From Vibrio sagamiensis NBRC 104589 (lineage in GTDB: Bacteria; Pseudomonadota; Gammaproteobacteria; Enterobacterales; Vibrionaceae): a DNA stretch of 64,000 nt. The stretch lies in NCBI RefSeq assembly GCF_007990935.1, contig NZ_BJXJ01000007.1, positions 62,001 through 126,000 of the forward strand, in the 5' to 3' direction. Shown one piece after another: positions 1 to 10,007 of this stretch. The notes beneath the pieces were generated by a model that was not told the DNA's origin, ran no database searches, and was given only the letters and a program-made list of their open reading frames with translations. Numbering within the stretch: the stretch's first letter is position 1; each line of letters starts with the position of its first letter. The position numbers and the translations under genes were made by a program.

Positions 1-1
1 T

Positions 2-1204
2 CATCCAATTTCTCTATTTATCGGTTTAAGATATCTTCGTGGTCGCTCAGGAGATCGGTTCAGTCGATTTGTCTCATACATGTCCACGGCTGGCATTACG
101 ATTGGCGTCATGTCACTCGTTACTGTTTTATCTGTTATGAATGGCTTTGAATCCCAACTCAAAGAGCGAATTTTAGGCGTTCTTCCTCATGCTGTAGTGT
201 CACAACATCAAGGAAAAACCCCACTTAGTGATGGTGCGCCTGCATTTATAGAAGAATTATCTGAAACGACACCTCCAGAGCCAATTGTTCGTGGAGAGGC
301 CATTATTCAAAGCTCAGCTCAGTTAACTGCTGGGTATTTAATTGGTATCGAAGCTAAAATTAATGATCCAATGACAGAACACCTTATTGCGGGGCATTTA
401 TCTTCACTAAAGTCTGGTGAATATCATGTTCTTTTAGGACACAGCTTAGCTCGTGAATTAAGGGTATCGATTGGAGACAAAGTCCGTTTAATGGTCACGA
501 ATGCATCTCAATTTACTCCGATAGGGCGTATTCCGAGCCAACGTAACTTTACCGTGTCGGGTATTTTTAATACTGGCTCAGATGTTGATGGTCAACTGAT
601 GATAGTTAATATCAGTGATGCAGCAAAATTAATGCGTTTACCTAAGCAGACTATATCCGGTTGGCGGTTGTTTTTCTCTGATCCGTTTATGGTAACTAAA
701 CTTGCCGATAAATCGTTACCAGAGGACTGGCAATGGAGTGATTGGCGTGACCAGAGAGGGGAACTTTTTCAAGCGGTTAAAATGGAAAAAAACATGATGG
801 GGTTGATGCTCGGCCTGATTGTAGGGGTTGCTGCATTCAATATTATTTCTGCTTTGATTATGGTCGTGATGGAGAAGCAATCGGAAGTTGCGATCCTTAA
901 AACTCAAGGGATGACACAGCGACAAGTGATGAGCATTTTTATGGTGCAGGGCGCAAGTAGCGGAGTGGTTGGTTCGATTGTGGGTGGCATTGTAGGGGTT
1001 GTGTTAGCGTTGAACTTGAATACTCTATTGGCTGCCGCGGGTGTCGCACTCTTCAGCTTTGGTGGACAATTACCAATCGTTATCGACCCATTACAAATTT
1101 CATTGGTTGTTTTGTTAGCTATTGCACTTAGCCTTATTGCGACCGTTTACCCATCTTATAAAGCATCATCTGTTAAACCTGCTGAGGCACTTCGTTATGA
1201 ATAA
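2..1204 (+). CDS. lolC: Lipoprotein-releasing ABC transporter permease LolC (5' partial)
   Basis: LolC is an inner-membrane subunit of the LolCDE complex, which extracts outer-membrane lipoproteins from the inner membrane and hands them to LolA. The frame is open from base 2, reading [18 protein letters not shown], the usual LolC N-terminus, so only about two codons including the start lie outside the window. A first membrane segment follows at about residues 25-45, then a large periplasmic domain. Three membrane segments of the FtsX/MacB type fill the C-terminal third. The 400 visible residues match the family length of about 400. The lolD ATG overlaps its last codons, so it is the first gene of a lolCDE operon. 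Confidence 0.95.
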   Translation, partial: HPISLFIGLRYLRGRSGDRFSRFVSYMSTAGITIGVMSLVTVLSVMNGFESQLKERILGVLPHAVVSQHQGKTPLSDGAPAFIEELSETTPPEPIVRGEAIIQSSAQLTAGYLIGIEAKINDPMTEHLIAGHLSSLKSGEYHVLLGHSLARELRVSIGDKVRLMVTNASQFTPIGRIPSQRNFTVSGIFNTGSDVDGQLMIVNISDAAKLMRLPKQTISGWRLFFSDPFMVTKLADKSLPEDWQWSDWRDQRGELFQAVKMEKNMMGLMLGLIVGVAAFNIISALIMVVMEKQSEVAILKTQGMTQRQVMSIFMVQGASSGVVGSIVGGIVGVVLALNLNTLLAAAGVALFSFGGQLPIVIDPLQISLVVLLAIALSLIATVYPSYKASSVKPAEALRYE

Positions 1205-1895
1205 ATTATTAAAATGTAGAGATATTCGCAAAACTTACCGCGAAGGCTCATTGGATACTGAAGTGTTAAAAGGGGTAAGTTTTGACATTGAAAAAGGAGA
1301 ATTGGTATCGATAGTAGGCTCTTCTGGCTCAGGAAAAAGTACGTTATTACATATTCTTGGTGCCTTGGACGATACCACATCAGGAGAGGTTCAATTCTTA
1401 AGTCATAAACTTGCAAAATTGAATACGAACAAACAAGCAGCTTTACGCAATAAACACTTGGGGTTTGTGTATCAATTTCATCATTTATTAGCAGATTTCT
1501 CTGCGTTAGAAAATGTGGCTATGCCACTGCTAATTGGTGGTACTAAAGCATCAGAAGCGAAGAAAACCGCCCAAACACTGCTTGAAAAAGTCGGGCTAAG
1601 TCATCGTGTAGAACATCGTCCGTCAGAGCTCTCTGGCGGAGAACGGCAACGGGTTGCGATTGCTCGCGCTTTAGTCAACAAGCCTGATCTGGTTTTAGCA
1701 GATGAACCAACAGGTAATCTGGATCACACTACTGCTTTAGCAATTTATGATTTGATGAGAGAACTTAATCAAGAATCAAATATTGCTTTTCTAGTTGTTA
1801 CTCATGATAGTGAACTTGCTGCAAAGATGGATCGTCAAATGCATATGAAAGATGGTTTGTTGGTCGACAGTCTGATGGCAGAAAAGGAGTCTTGA
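1197..1895 (+). CDS. lolD: Lipoprotein-releasing ABC transporter ATPase LolD
   Basis: LolD is the cytoplasmic ATPase that powers LolCE release of outer-membrane lipoproteins. Taking ATG 1197 gives 232 residues, the family size; an upstream in-frame start would add 25 residues encoded inside lolC and is unlikely. Walker [10 protein letters not shown] is at residues 41-49, the signature LSGGE at 145-149 and Walker B VLADEP at about 166-171, followed by the H-loop region VVTHD. The start overlaps the end of lolC by 8 bp and lolE begins 1 bp after the stop, which implies translational coupling in one operon. Confidence 0.97.
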   Translation: MNKLLKCRDIRKTYREGSLDTEVLKGVSFDIEKGELVSIVGSSGSGKSTLLHILGALDDTTSGEVQFLSHKLAKLNTNKQAALRNKHLGFVYQFHHLLADFSALENVAMPLLIGGTKASEAKKTAQTLLEKVGLSHRVEHRPSELSGGERQRVAIARALVNKPDLVLADEPTGNLDHTTALAIYDLMRELNQESNIAFLVVTHDSELAAKMDRQMHMKDGLLVDSLMAEKES

Positions 1896-1896
1896 T

Positions 1897-3141
1897 TTGT
1901 TTTCAACGTTAGCATTGATGATCGGCGGCCGATTTAGCCGAGCCAAAAAGCGCAATAAAATGGTTTCGTTTATTACTCTTTCTTCCATGATAGGGATTGC
2001 TGTTGGTGTAGCAGTGATAATCATTGGTCTATCAGCAATGAATGGTTTCGAGCGAGAACTACAATCACGAGTACTGTCTGTTATTCCTCATGCAGAGCTT
2101 GAAGGCGCTGATGGGCCTTTACAGGATTATCGTACAACGATGCATCAAGCTACGAGTCATCCAAATGTTGTTGCCGCTGCGCCATATGTCCGTTTTACTG
2201 GGTTAATTGAGAAGGGCAGTAAGCTAAAGGCGATCGAAGTTCGTGGAGTGGAACCTACCTTTGAGCAGGCGGTGTCCAGCATGTCCGATTTTATTGATTC
2301 AAGCACATGGCAAAACTTTCACCCTGACCAACAACAGATTATTTTAGGCCGAGGGGTTGCTCAACAATTGCAGGTCAATGTTGGAGATTATGTGACCTTA
2401 TTGATTCCACAAGTCGGTCAAACGGATAAGGTTCAAGCTCCTAGACGTGTTCGAGTGAAAGTGGTTGGATTTCTGACATTAAATGGGCAAATCGACCACT
2501 CGCTCGTATTGGTTCCTCTAAAGGATGCTCAATACTACACGCGTTTAGGTGAGGGAGTGACAGGGGTTGCTTTGAAAACCAACGATGTATTGAATGCTCC
2601 TACTATTGTTCGTCAAGTTGGACAACAGATTGATTCCTATGTTTATTTGAAAAGCTGGCAGCAGAAATTTGGGTTTTTATACCGAGATATCCAGCTCGTA
2701 CGTACCATCATGTATCTTGTCATGGTGCTGGTGATTGGTGTGGCATGTTTTAATATTGTTTCCACTTTGATGATGGCGGTGAAAGATCGTGCCGGAGACA
2801 TCGCAATTTTGCGCACCATGGGTGCAAAAGATCGTTTAATCAAGCAAATCTTTATCTGGCAAGGTATTTTTTCAGGTGTGTTAGGAAGTGTTATTGGTAG
2901 CCTGTTTGGGATTGCCATTGCTTTGAATCTTACCCCACTTATGAAGGCTATTGAGCACCTGATTGGCCATCAATTTTTGTCCGGGGACATCTATTTTGTC
3001 GACTTCTTGCCATCACAATTGTATTGGCCAGATGTTGTCTTGGTATCGACCACGGCGATCTTTTTGAGCTTATTAGCCACATGGTATCCCGCCTCTCGGG
3101 CTGCAAAGCTCAATCCTGCAATGGTATTAAGCTCGAAATAA
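1897..3141 (+). CDS. lolE: Lipoprotein-releasing ABC transporter permease LolE
   Basis: LolE is the second permease of LolCDE and the one that binds the lipoprotein substrate. The predicted start is TTG 1897, with a strong Shine-Dalgarno AAGGAG at 1884-1889 about 7 nt upstream, and it gives 414 residues, the length of the E. coli protein. One N-terminal membrane segment (about residues 24-46), a periplasmic domain and three C-terminal segments are visible. The motif SAMNGFEREL after the first segment parallels [10 protein letters not shown] in LolC, showing that the two are paralogues. A rho-independent terminator follows about 35 bp after the stop and closes the operon. Confidence 0.96.
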   Translation: MFSTLALMIGGRFSRAKKRNKMVSFITLSSMIGIAVGVAVIIIGLSAMNGFERELQSRVLSVIPHAELEGADGPLQDYRTTMHQATSHPNVVAAAPYVRFTGLIEKGSKLKAIEVRGVEPTFEQAVSSMSDFIDSSTWQNFHPDQQQIILGRGVAQQLQVNVGDYVTLLIPQVGQTDKVQAPRRVRVKVVGFLTLNGQIDHSLVLVPLKDAQYYTRLGEGVTGVALKTNDVLNAPTIVRQVGQQIDSYVYLKSWQQKFGFLYRDIQLVRTIMYLVMVLVIGVACFNIVSTLMMAVKDRAGDIAILRTMGAKDRLIKQIFIWQGIFSGVLGSVIGSLFGIAIALNLTPLMKAIEHLIGHQFLSGDIYFVDFLPSQLYWPDVVLVSTTAIFLSLLATWYPASRAAKLNPAMVLSSK

Positions 3142-3176
3142 CGTCCGTTAGTTTTGCTAACTTCACCCGATGAAAG

Positions 3177-3213
3177 AAAAACCCAGAGGTCTTACAGAGC
3201 TCTGGGTTTTTCT
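3177..3213 (+). terminator. Terminator of lolCDE
   Basis: Inverted repeat AAAACCCAGAG / CTCTGGGTTTT with an 11-nt loop, the descending arm running into a T-tract. It sits about 35 bp after the lolE stop. The A-tract on the other side could let it act on the minus strand too. Confidence 0.85.
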
Positions 3214-3333
3214 TTGCGATATGCTCGAATCTCATACTGAGCGCACATCAGGTTTCAGTGTCAGCGTTAGCTGTTTCCCAGTTTGCTTCGCGAACTCTAT
3301 CAATCCATACAAAAGACTTTATCTTATTTTGCA

Positions 3334-3843
3334 TTATCTTATTTTGCGTTTGTTCCAGCTTCTAACAACGGAATAGCGCCAAAGACCTCGGATTCCAAAA
3401 TAACCAACGATGGCAGAAACAACGCCACAGACAGTACAACCAAGTAGGAAAGGAGGCCCTATTGTGTGCATTTGTTGCATTATGTAATCCCAAGAAAGTT
3501 CAAAATGAAAAGGTTGGGGAGGAAGCTGCATGATAAAAGCTCCAAGCTTGTAAGCGAAATAAAACAAGACCGGCATGGTGATCGGATTACTTACCCAAAC
3601 TAGGGCTACAGAAAGGGGAAGATTGACTCCCATGAGAATAGCAAGGCCAGCAGACATGATCATTTGGCTTGGCAAGGGTACAAATGCCATAAATAGTCCA
3701 ACCGCAAAAGCACCGGAGGCTGAACGGCGATTAAGACACCATAAGTTGGGGTTATATAAAACGCTACCGAATAGCTTGAGTGCTTTTTGGCGTTTAATCG
3801 TTTCATGATCGGGCATGAAGCGCTTTATGAGCTTTTTAGGCAT
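3334..3843 (-). CDS. DUF2062 family membrane protein
   Basis: A 169-residue protein of the DUF2062 family, whose biochemical role is not established. A basic N-terminal stretch (MPKKLIKRFMPDHETIKRQKALK) precedes the conserved NPNLWCLNRRSASGAFAVGLF segment. Hydrophobic segments lie at about residues 44-75, 78-100 and 125-150, so an inner-membrane location is likely. It is transcribed divergently from comEC, with only 8 bp between the two start codons, so each promoter must lie inside the other gene's 5' end or expression must come from elsewhere. In vibrios a DUF2062 gene commonly sits beside the lol and comEC genes (recollection, not checked). Confidence 0.85.
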   Translation of the reverse strand: MPKKLIKRFMPDHETIKRQKALKLFGSVLYNPNLWCLNRRSASGAFAVGLFMAFVPLPSQMIMSAGLAILMGVNLPLSVALVWVSNPITMPVLFYFAYKLGAFIMQLPPQPFHFELSWDYIMQQMHTIGPPFLLGCTVCGVVSAIVGYFGIRGLWRYSVVRSWNKRKIR

Positions 3844-3851
3844 AGGACAAC

Positions 3852-6131
3852 ATGGCTCTCTGTGGAAAAAGTGTGACCTTGGTCTTCATTGTTATAAGTA
3901 TCATCACATCGGCATGGTGGCCGATAATGCCTAGTTGGCAGTGGTTGCTACTTGGAATACTTGCCTCAACATTTTTTATAAGATTATGTCTTAATTTCAT
4001 TGGCTTCGGTACAAGTTTTATGGGCTTAGGTATCACGCTAGGCTGCGTGATCGTGATTGTTCATGGTAATGTTATGACATATCAAAGGCAGACTCTATTC
4101 CAAGTAGGTGATGATATTACCATAAATGGGATGGTTGCTAGAGCTTTTAACAAAAAAAGTCGCGGTCATGAAGCCATTATTGTCGTTGATAGAGTCAATT
4201 CTGACAAGTTACTCCCACTGCTTAAACCTAAAATTCGTTTATTTTCTTCAATGCCATTGGAAGTTGGTGATCAGATAACCATCACAGTTAAAATGAAACC
4301 AATTTTCGGCTGGTTGAATGAAGCTGGCATTGATACTGAAAAACAAGCTATGGCGAGAGGCATTGTTGCTAAAGCAGCCGTTAATCGACATGCAAAATGG
4401 ATAATTCGTAGTCAATCTTCTAGCCGTCAGACCATTCTTAAACAAATCACTGAACAGGTTGAAGGCCTGAAACACAGAGCGTTGATTCTTGCTTTAGCTT
4501 TTAACGATCGATCTTGGCTTGATGAAAATGATTGGCGAGCTTTAAGAGAAAGTGGTTTGATACATTTAATATCGATATCGGGCCTTCACATTGGTATGGC
4601 TTACTCATTTGGTATAGCGATTGGTTCTTGTATTCGATACTTTACGCCTCGTTACGTATTTCTTCCTCATATCCTGGGCTTAACTATAGCGTTTGTGTAT
4701 GCCTGGTTAGCGAATTTCTCTTTACCTACGACCCGCGCTTTATCAGTGTGTATGATTTACATAGCGTTAAAAGTATTTCTTGTTTACTGGAGTGCTTGGC
4801 GAGTGATTCTGCTGGCGTTAGTAATTCAACTTTGCACCGACCCATTTTCCGTATTGAGTATCAGCTTTTGGCTTTCGTATTTGTCTGTTGTAGCGGTTTT
4901 ACTAACAATTAATGTCACTCAGCAGCAACCTCGGTCAAAATGGTCGATGTTGTTAGTCTTATTTAAAATACAACTGGTATTAACGGTTTTAATCGTTCCG
5001 ATAAGTGGATACTTTTTTGCTGGTACTAGTCTTCTCTCTCTTTTCTATAATCTTTTTTTTATTCCTTGGTTTGCTTTTATTGTTGTTCCTTTGATGTTTT
5101 TGGCTTTGATTATCTCACTGCTGTCTCCATCTCTAGCAAATATAATTTGGTTCTTGCTTGATTGGTCTCTTTGGCCATTAACTTGGTCTTCGTCATTAGC
5201 AAATGGATATTGGTACATTTTGAATCAGCAAATGATCTTACTAGTGGGAGTGGTGGGTGGGCTGATGTTATTCATGCGTTTTGTAAACTCCAGATCTTTT
5301 GCTCTATTATTTATGGTTACACTTAGTTTGATATTCTTCCTTGAAAAGCCTAGACATATTTGGCGCTTAGATGTGCTTGATGTTGGGCATGGGCTAGCCG
5401 TGTTGATTGAAAAGAATAACCAATGGCTTTTGTATGACACGGGTAAAGCTTGGAGTGGCGGCAGTATCGCAGAGCGAGTTATAACCCCTATTTTGCATCA
5501 AAGAGGTGTGAACAAACTAGATACGCTTATCATCAGTCACATGGACTCTGATCACTCAGGCGGACGTGAATATATGGAAGAGCAATTTACGCCACGTAAT
5601 AAAATTAGTAGCCAGTATTTGGCTTCTTATCGAGCTTGTGTTGTGGGGAATAGTTGGTGGTGGCAAGGACTGAGATTTGAAGTGCTTTGGCCACCAAATT
5701 TAGTAAGTCGTGCATATAACCCTCATTCTTGTGTGATTCGCATTGTTGATCCTATATCGCAATTGCGAGTGCTACTAACAGGCGATATTGAAGGCGTCAG
5801 TGAATGGATGTTGGCGCGCCAAGCAGACAAGTTAACCAGTGATGTGATGTTAGTACCTCACCATGGCAGTAAAACTTCCTCTAATATCTCATTTATCCAA
5901 TCTGTTAGTCCGAAATTAGCCATAGCTTCATTAGCTAAAAGCAATCAATGGAATATGCCAGCAAAGCAGGTGGTGGATAATTACCAACAGGAGGAAGCCC
6001 AGTGGCTAGATACGGGGGAAAATGGTCAAATAACTGTGCATGTAATTGGTCAAGATTGGTATTTTAACACCAAACGAACAGGGACTTTTACCTCTTGGTA
6101 TAGGCAGATGCTGCGTAAGGGAGTAGAATAA
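3852..6131 (+). CDS. comEC: ComEC/Rec2 DNA-uptake channel
   Basis: ComEC forms the inner-membrane channel through which single-stranded DNA enters the cytoplasm during natural transformation. The 759-residue protein shows an N-terminal membrane pair, the Competence domain with the family motif HLISISGLHIGM near residue 240, many further membrane segments, and a C-terminal metallo-beta-lactamase-like domain. In the latter I see DVGHGLAVLIE, a degenerate metal site SHMDSDHSGG and LVPHHGSKTSS. Its presence with the tfoY regulator at 54 kb fits the known competence of vibrios. It is intact, starts 8 bp from the divergent DUF2062 gene and ends just ahead of msbA, with which it may be co-transcribed. 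Confidence 0.95.
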   Translation: MALCGKSVTLVFIVISIITSAWWPIMPSWQWLLLGILASTFFIRLCLNFIGFGTSFMGLGITLGCVIVIVHGNVMTYQRQTLFQVGDDITINGMVARAFNKKSRGHEAIIVVDRVNSDKLLPLLKPKIRLFSSMPLEVGDQITITVKMKPIFGWLNEAGIDTEKQAMARGIVAKAAVNRHAKWIIRSQSSSRQTILKQITEQVEGLKHRALILALAFNDRSWLDENDWRALRESGLIHLISISGLHIGMAYSFGIAIGSCIRYFTPRYVFLPHILGLTIAFVYAWLANFSLPTTRALSVCMIYIALKVFLVYWSAWRVILLALVIQLCTDPFSVLSISFWLSYLSVVAVLLTINVTQQQPRSKWSMLLVLFKIQLVLTVLIVPISGYFFAGTSLLSLFYNLFFIPWFAFIVVPLMFLALIISLLSPSLANIIWFLLDWSLWPLTWSSSLANGYWYILNQQMILLVGVVGGLMLFMRFVNSRSFALLFMVTLSLIFFLEKPRHIWRLDVLDVGHGLAVLIEKNNQWLLYDTGKAWSGGSIAERVITPILHQRGVNKLDTLIISHMDSDHSGGREYMEEQFTPRNKISSQYLASYRACVVGNSWWWQGLRFEVLWPPNLVSRAYNPHSCVIRIVDPISQLRVLLTGDIEGVSEWMLARQADKLTSDVMLVPHHGSKTSSNISFIQSVSPKLAIASLAKSNQWNMPAKQVVDNYQQEEAQWLDTGENGQITVHVIGQDWYFNTKRTGTFTSWYRQMLRKGVE

Positions 6132-6160
6132 AGGTCTAAGTGTTAGAAAAAAGTAATTCT

Positions 6161-7918
6161 ATGTCGATAAATACTGATGAAACTACTTGGCAGACTTTTA
6201 GACGCCTGTGGCAGTTTATCCGCCTTTATAAATCTGGTTTGATCGTTGCGGTGATAGCATTAGTTGTTAATGCGTTATCCGATACCTATATGATTTCCTT
6301 ACTCAAGCCTCTTTTAGATGAAGGCTTTGGTAATAGCCAATCTGACTTTCTGCGTGTTTTACCCGTGATTGTGTTTGTTATGATGTTTGTTCGCGGGGTG
6401 AGCGGCTTTGTCTCCACTTACTGTTTAAGTTGGGTGTCTGGTAACGTGGTGATGCAGATTCGTCGCATGGTTTTTAATCACTACATGCACATGCCCGTTG
6501 CCTATTTTGATAAAGAAAAAACCGGAACGCTACTTTCGCGCATTACCTACGATTCAGAACAGGTTTCTGCTGCCACAAGTAATGCATTGGTGAGCATTGT
6601 TCGTGAAGGTGCCAGCATTATTGGTCTGTTAGGCTTGATGTTTTATAACAGCTGGCAACTCTCGCTTGTGCTTCTAGCGGTTGCCCCAATGGTTGCATTT
6701 GCGATTCGAGTGGTTTCTAAGCGTTTTAGAAAAATATCTAAAAACATGCAGACCATGATGGGCCAAGTTACCGCATCCGCTGAACAAATGCTCAAAGGGC
6801 ATAAGGTTGTGTTGAGCTACGGTGGACAAGAGATCGAAGGTCAACGCTTTGAAAAAGTCAGTAACCAAATGCGCCAGCAAAACATGAAATTGGTGACTGC
6901 TCAAGCAGCAGCTAACCCAATCATTCAAATGATCGCTTCGATTGCTATTGTTGTTGTGCTGTATCTTGCAAGTGTTGACTCGATTAAAGAGCAGCTGACT
7001 CCAGGTACATTTACCGTGGTATTTTCAGCCATGTTTGGTTTGTTAAGACCACTGAAATCACTGACCAGTGTAACGTCACAATTCCAGCGTGGGATGGCGG
7101 CGAGTCAAACCTTGTTTGCTTTGGTCGATTTAGAACCAGAGAAAAATCAAGGTAAATACAAAGTAGAGCGAGCAAAAGGTGACGTGTCGGTTAAGGATGT
7201 GAGCTTTGCTTACGATGAGGCACCTAAAAAGGCGCTGGATTCGGTTAGTTTTGATATTCCAAGCGGTAAGACAGTTGCACTGGTTGGTCGTTCAGGATCT
7301 GGCAAGAGTACTATTGCTAACCTATTTAACCGTTTTTACGATGTAAGCTCGGGTTCGATTACGTTAGACGGTCATGATATTCGTGATTATGAGCTTAAGA
7401 ACCTCAGAGAGCAATTTGCGTTGGTTTCTCAAAACGTACACCTCTTTAATGACACGATAGCGAACAATATCGCTTATGCGGCAGAGCATAAATACAGTCG
7501 AGAAGAGATTGAAAATGCAGCGACACTGGCTCACGCGACAGAATTTATCACTAAGATGGATGACGGTTTTGATTCCGTAGTAGGGGAAAACGGAGCCAGT
7601 CTGTCTGGCGGTCAGAAGCAGCGAATTGCGATTGCTCGTGCGTTACTGCGTGATTCACCCGTTTTGATCCTAGACGAAGCTACTTCAGCACTGGATACTG
7701 AATCGGAGAGAGCGATTCAACTTGCTCTGGATGAACTGCAAAAAGATAAAACAGTATTAGTGATTGCTCACCGCTTATCAACGATTGAGAAAGCTGATGA
7801 GATACTCGTTGTGGATGATGGCCTTATTGTTGAGCGAGGTAGTCATGCAGAGCTCCTTGCTAAAGATGGAGCCTATGCTCAATTGCACCGAATTCAGTTT
7901 GGTAACTCTCAATCGTGA
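6161..7918 (+). CDS. msbA: Lipid A core flippase MsbA
   Basis: MsbA is a homodimeric ABC exporter that flips core-lipid A across the inner membrane. The start ATG 6161 gives 585 residues beginning [17 protein letters not shown], which matches my recollection of vibrio MsbA; an in-frame GTG at 6140 preceded by AAGG at 6131-6134 would add seven residues and cannot be excluded. Six membrane segments occupy roughly residues 20-315. The nucleotide-binding domain has Walker [10 protein letters not shown] at 376-384, signature LSGGQ at 481-485 and Walker B VLILDEA. Its stop overlaps the lpxK start by 4 bp, the usual msbA-lpxK operon. Confidence 0.97.
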   Translation: MSINTDETTWQTFRRLWQFIRLYKSGLIVAVIALVVNALSDTYMISLLKPLLDEGFGNSQSDFLRVLPVIVFVMMFVRGVSGFVSTYCLSWVSGNVVMQIRRMVFNHYMHMPVAYFDKEKTGTLLSRITYDSEQVSAATSNALVSIVREGASIIGLLGLMFYNSWQLSLVLLAVAPMVAFAIRVVSKRFRKISKNMQTMMGQVTASAEQMLKGHKVVLSYGGQEIEGQRFEKVSNQMRQQNMKLVTAQAAANPIIQMIASIAIVVVLYLASVDSIKEQLTPGTFTVVFSAMFGLLRPLKSLTSVTSQFQRGMAASQTLFALVDLEPEKNQGKYKVERAKGDVSVKDVSFAYDEAPKKALDSVSFDIPSGKTVALVGRSGSGKSTIANLFNRFYDVSSGSITLDGHDIRDYELKNLREQFALVSQNVHLFNDTIANNIAYAAEHKYSREEIENAATLAHATEFITKMDDGFDSVVGENGASLSGGQKQRIAIARALLRDSPVLILDEATSALDTESERAIQLALDELQKDKTVLVIAHRLSTIEKADEILVVDDGLIVERGSHAELLAKDGAYAQLHRIQFGNSQS

Positions 7919-8922
7919 TTGAAAAAATTTGGTTTGAACACCCTCCATGGGTATGGTTACTCTGGCCACTTCTCTGGCCACTGAGCTATTTATTCGGCGT
8001 GATTAGCGGATATAAGCGACGTCAGTACCAGAAAGGCGATAAGGCCGTCTATCGAGCTCCTGTTCCCGTTGTGGTCGTCGGTAATATTACCGCTGGTGGC
8101 AATGGAAAGACTCCGGTTGTGGTGTGGCTTGTAGAACAGCTTCAGCAGCTTGGCTATAAGCCTGGTGTTGTATCTCGTGGTTATGGCGCTAAAGCACCCA
8201 GTTATCCATTGGTTTTGAACCCAGATACCCCTGCTAGACATTGTGGAGACGAACCTAAATTAATTCATCGCAGAACGGGAGCCCCTGTTGCTGTGGACCC
8301 AAATCGCTCAAATGCAGTGAGAGCATTGGTTAAGTTAGGGGTAGATGTGATCATCACTGATGATGGACTGCAACATTATGCGCTCGCCCGTGATATTGAG
8401 CTTGTTGTGGTGGATGGGCATCGACGTTTTGGTAATGAAAAATTGATCCCTCTTGGTCCATTACGTGAGAACACTGCACGCTTGAATGAGGTCGACTTTA
8501 TCATCACCAACGGCAGTCAAGCTTTGCAAGGGGAAATGCCGATGGTATTGCAGCCATCTAGGGCGATCAACCTTAAAACCAAGCAGCAGGTGGATGTGGC
8601 ATCTTTAAAAGAATTGGTTGCTTTTGCTGGAATTGGTCATCCGCCAAGATTCTTTAAGACATTAAGCCAAATGGGCGCTGATGTGAAAGTGGTTAAAGGA
8701 TTCGCGGATCATCAAGAATTTGACCCAAAAGAACTTCATGCATTGGCCCAACAAGGGGCGAATGTCATTATGACAGAAAAAGATGCCGTAAAATGCGATC
8801 AATATGCCCAAGACAATTGGTGGTATTTACCAGTATCGGCGCAGTTTAATTCAGCGGATGCTGAGAAAATTTTAGAACGAATCAAAGAGGTCAAAGCAAC
8901 TTATGGATCACCGTCTGCTTGA
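7915..8922 (+). CDS. lpxK: Tetraacyldisaccharide 4'-kinase LpxK
   Basis: LpxK phosphorylates the 4' position of the tetraacylated disaccharide 1-phosphate to make lipid IVA, in the sixth step of lipid A synthesis at the inner-membrane face. The start is GTG 7915, overlapping the msbA stop by 4 bp. The protein has 335 residues, an N-terminal membrane anchor (about residues 10-32) and the unusual P-loop [12 protein letters not shown] at about 56-67. Downstream are the family motifs VSRGYG, GDEP and DDGLQH. Its 3' end overlaps ycaR by 20 bp. Confidence 0.96.
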   Translation: MIEKIWFEHPPWVWLLWPLLWPLSYLFGVISGYKRRQYQKGDKAVYRAPVPVVVVGNITAGGNGKTPVVVWLVEQLQQLGYKPGVVSRGYGAKAPSYPLVLNPDTPARHCGDEPKLIHRRTGAPVAVDPNRSNAVRALVKLGVDVIITDDGLQHYALARDIELVVVDGHRRFGNEKLIPLGPLRENTARLNEVDFIITNGSQALQGEMPMVLQPSRAINLKTKQQVDVASLKELVAFAGIGHPPRFFKTLSQMGADVKVVKGFADHQEFDPKELHALAQQGANVIMTEKDAVKCDQYAQDNWWYLPVSAQFNSADAEKILERIKEVKATYGSPSA

Positions 8923-9082
8923 AATTGTGGCTTGTCCAGTTTGTAAAGGTAAGCTGACATATGACAAAGATAACCAAGAATTGATCTGCAAACTGGATCG
9001 CCTTGCTTATCCGATTAAAGAAGGTATTCCGGTTCTTTTAGAGCCAGAAGCGAGAACTATGAGCATGGATGAGGGACGCTAA
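8903..9082 (+). CDS. ycaR: Trm112 family protein YcaR
   Basis: A 59-residue protein starting [18 protein letters not shown]. The CPVC pair at residues 11-14 and the C-terminal [13 protein letters not shown] are typical of the Trm112/UPF0434 family, small proteins related to the zinc-ribbon activators of methyltransferases. One further Cys is visible (residue 29), so the four-Cys zinc site of some relatives is not complete. It overlaps the end of lpxK by 20 bp and its stop TAA shares a base with the kdsB ATG. The lpxK-ycaR-kdsB order is conserved in enterics and vibrios. Its exact role in bacteria is unsettled. Confidence 0.92.
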   Translation: MDHRLLEIVACPVCKGKLTYDKDNQELICKLDRLAYPIKEGIPVLLEPEARTMSMDEGR

Positions 9083-9837
9083 TGTCTTTTACGGTTGTCA
9101 TTCCTGCCCGCTACGCTTCAAACCGCTTACCCGGTAAACCTCTCGCTGATATTGGCGGTAAGCCTATGATTCAATGGGTTTATGAGCAAGCCATTCAAGC
9201 GGGCGCTCATGATGTCATCATCGCAACGGATGACGATCGTGTAGCACAGCGAGTAGAGCAATTTGGTGGTAAAGTCTGTATGACGTCACCAAACCATGAA
9301 TCGGGCACTGAACGTTTGGCTGAAGTGGTTAAAAAGATGGCGATCGCGGAGGATCACATCATTGTTAATGTTCAAGGGGATGAGCCATTAATCCCACCAG
9401 CGATTATTCATCAGGTCGCTGAAAATCTTGCTAATAACCAGGCACCGATGGCCACATTGGCCGTTGAAATTGAATCGAAAGATGAAATATTCAACCCCAA
9501 TGCGGTTAAAGTGGTAGTCAATGAGCAAGGGTATGCGATGTATTTTAGTCGTGCTTCTATCCCTTGGGATCGTGACAACTTTTCCTCTCCAGACAAGCAG
9601 GTAGTAAGACCATTGCTGCGCCACATTGGTATTTATGCGTATCGTGCTGGTTTTATCAATACATACGTGAATTGGCAACCAAGTGCGATTGAGCAAGTAG
9701 AATGTTTAGAGCAGTTGCGCGTTCTTTGGTACGGTGAAAAGATCCATGTTGATGTTGCCAAACAAGCACCAGCAGCTGGGGTCGATACGATTGAAGACTT
9801 AGAACTGGTTCGTTCGATTGTCGCCAATCTTGGATAA
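9082..9837 (+). CDS. kdsB: 3-deoxy-manno-octulosonate cytidylyltransferase KdsB
   Basis: KdsB activates Kdo with CTP to CMP-Kdo, the donor for inner-core lipopolysaccharide. The 251-residue protein is a single nucleotidyltransferase domain: the nucleotide-binding loop [15 protein letters not shown] at residues 7-21, ATDDDRV near 50, [11 protein letters not shown] near 96 and [10 protein letters not shown] near 155. It is the last gene of the msbA-lpxK-ycaR-kdsB run, and a terminator begins 63 bp after the stop. Confidence 0.97.
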   Translation: MSFTVVIPARYASNRLPGKPLADIGGKPMIQWVYEQAIQAGAHDVIIATDDDRVAQRVEQFGGKVCMTSPNHESGTERLAEVVKKMAIAEDHIIVNVQGDEPLIPPAIIHQVAENLANNQAPMATLAVEIESKDEIFNPNAVKVVVNEQGYAMYFSRASIPWDRDNFSSPDKQVVRPLLRHIGIYAYRAGFINTYVNWQPSAIEQVECLEQLRVLWYGEKIHVDVAKQAPAAGVDTIEDLELVRSIVANLG

Positions 9838-9900
9838 CTTGAGCTACCTTTAAAAACAGTCGATACTTGCATTGAGCTAAATAACAGCTCTCTAAAAATA

Positions 9901-9934
9901 AAGGCTTTCGATTTTTAGTCTGAAAGCCTTTTTA
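9901..9934. terminator. Terminator between kdsB and spoVR
   Basis: Perfect 9-bp arms AAGGCTTTC / GAAAGCCTT separated by 12 nt, followed by a T-tract on the plus strand. On the minus strand the stem is followed by TATTTTTA. It therefore probably ends both kdsB and the converging spoVR transcript. Confidence 0.85.
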
Positions 9935-10007
9935 GATTGTGTATATGAGAGTATCTATGAAATCTGATCGTAAAATAGCCTTTAAACCTAAGGTTTTTGA
10001 GTAACAG

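Noticed and set aside
3170..3376. 68-residue plus-strand frame after lolE
   Set aside because: Begins in the lolCDE terminator and runs into the 3' end of the DUF2062 gene.
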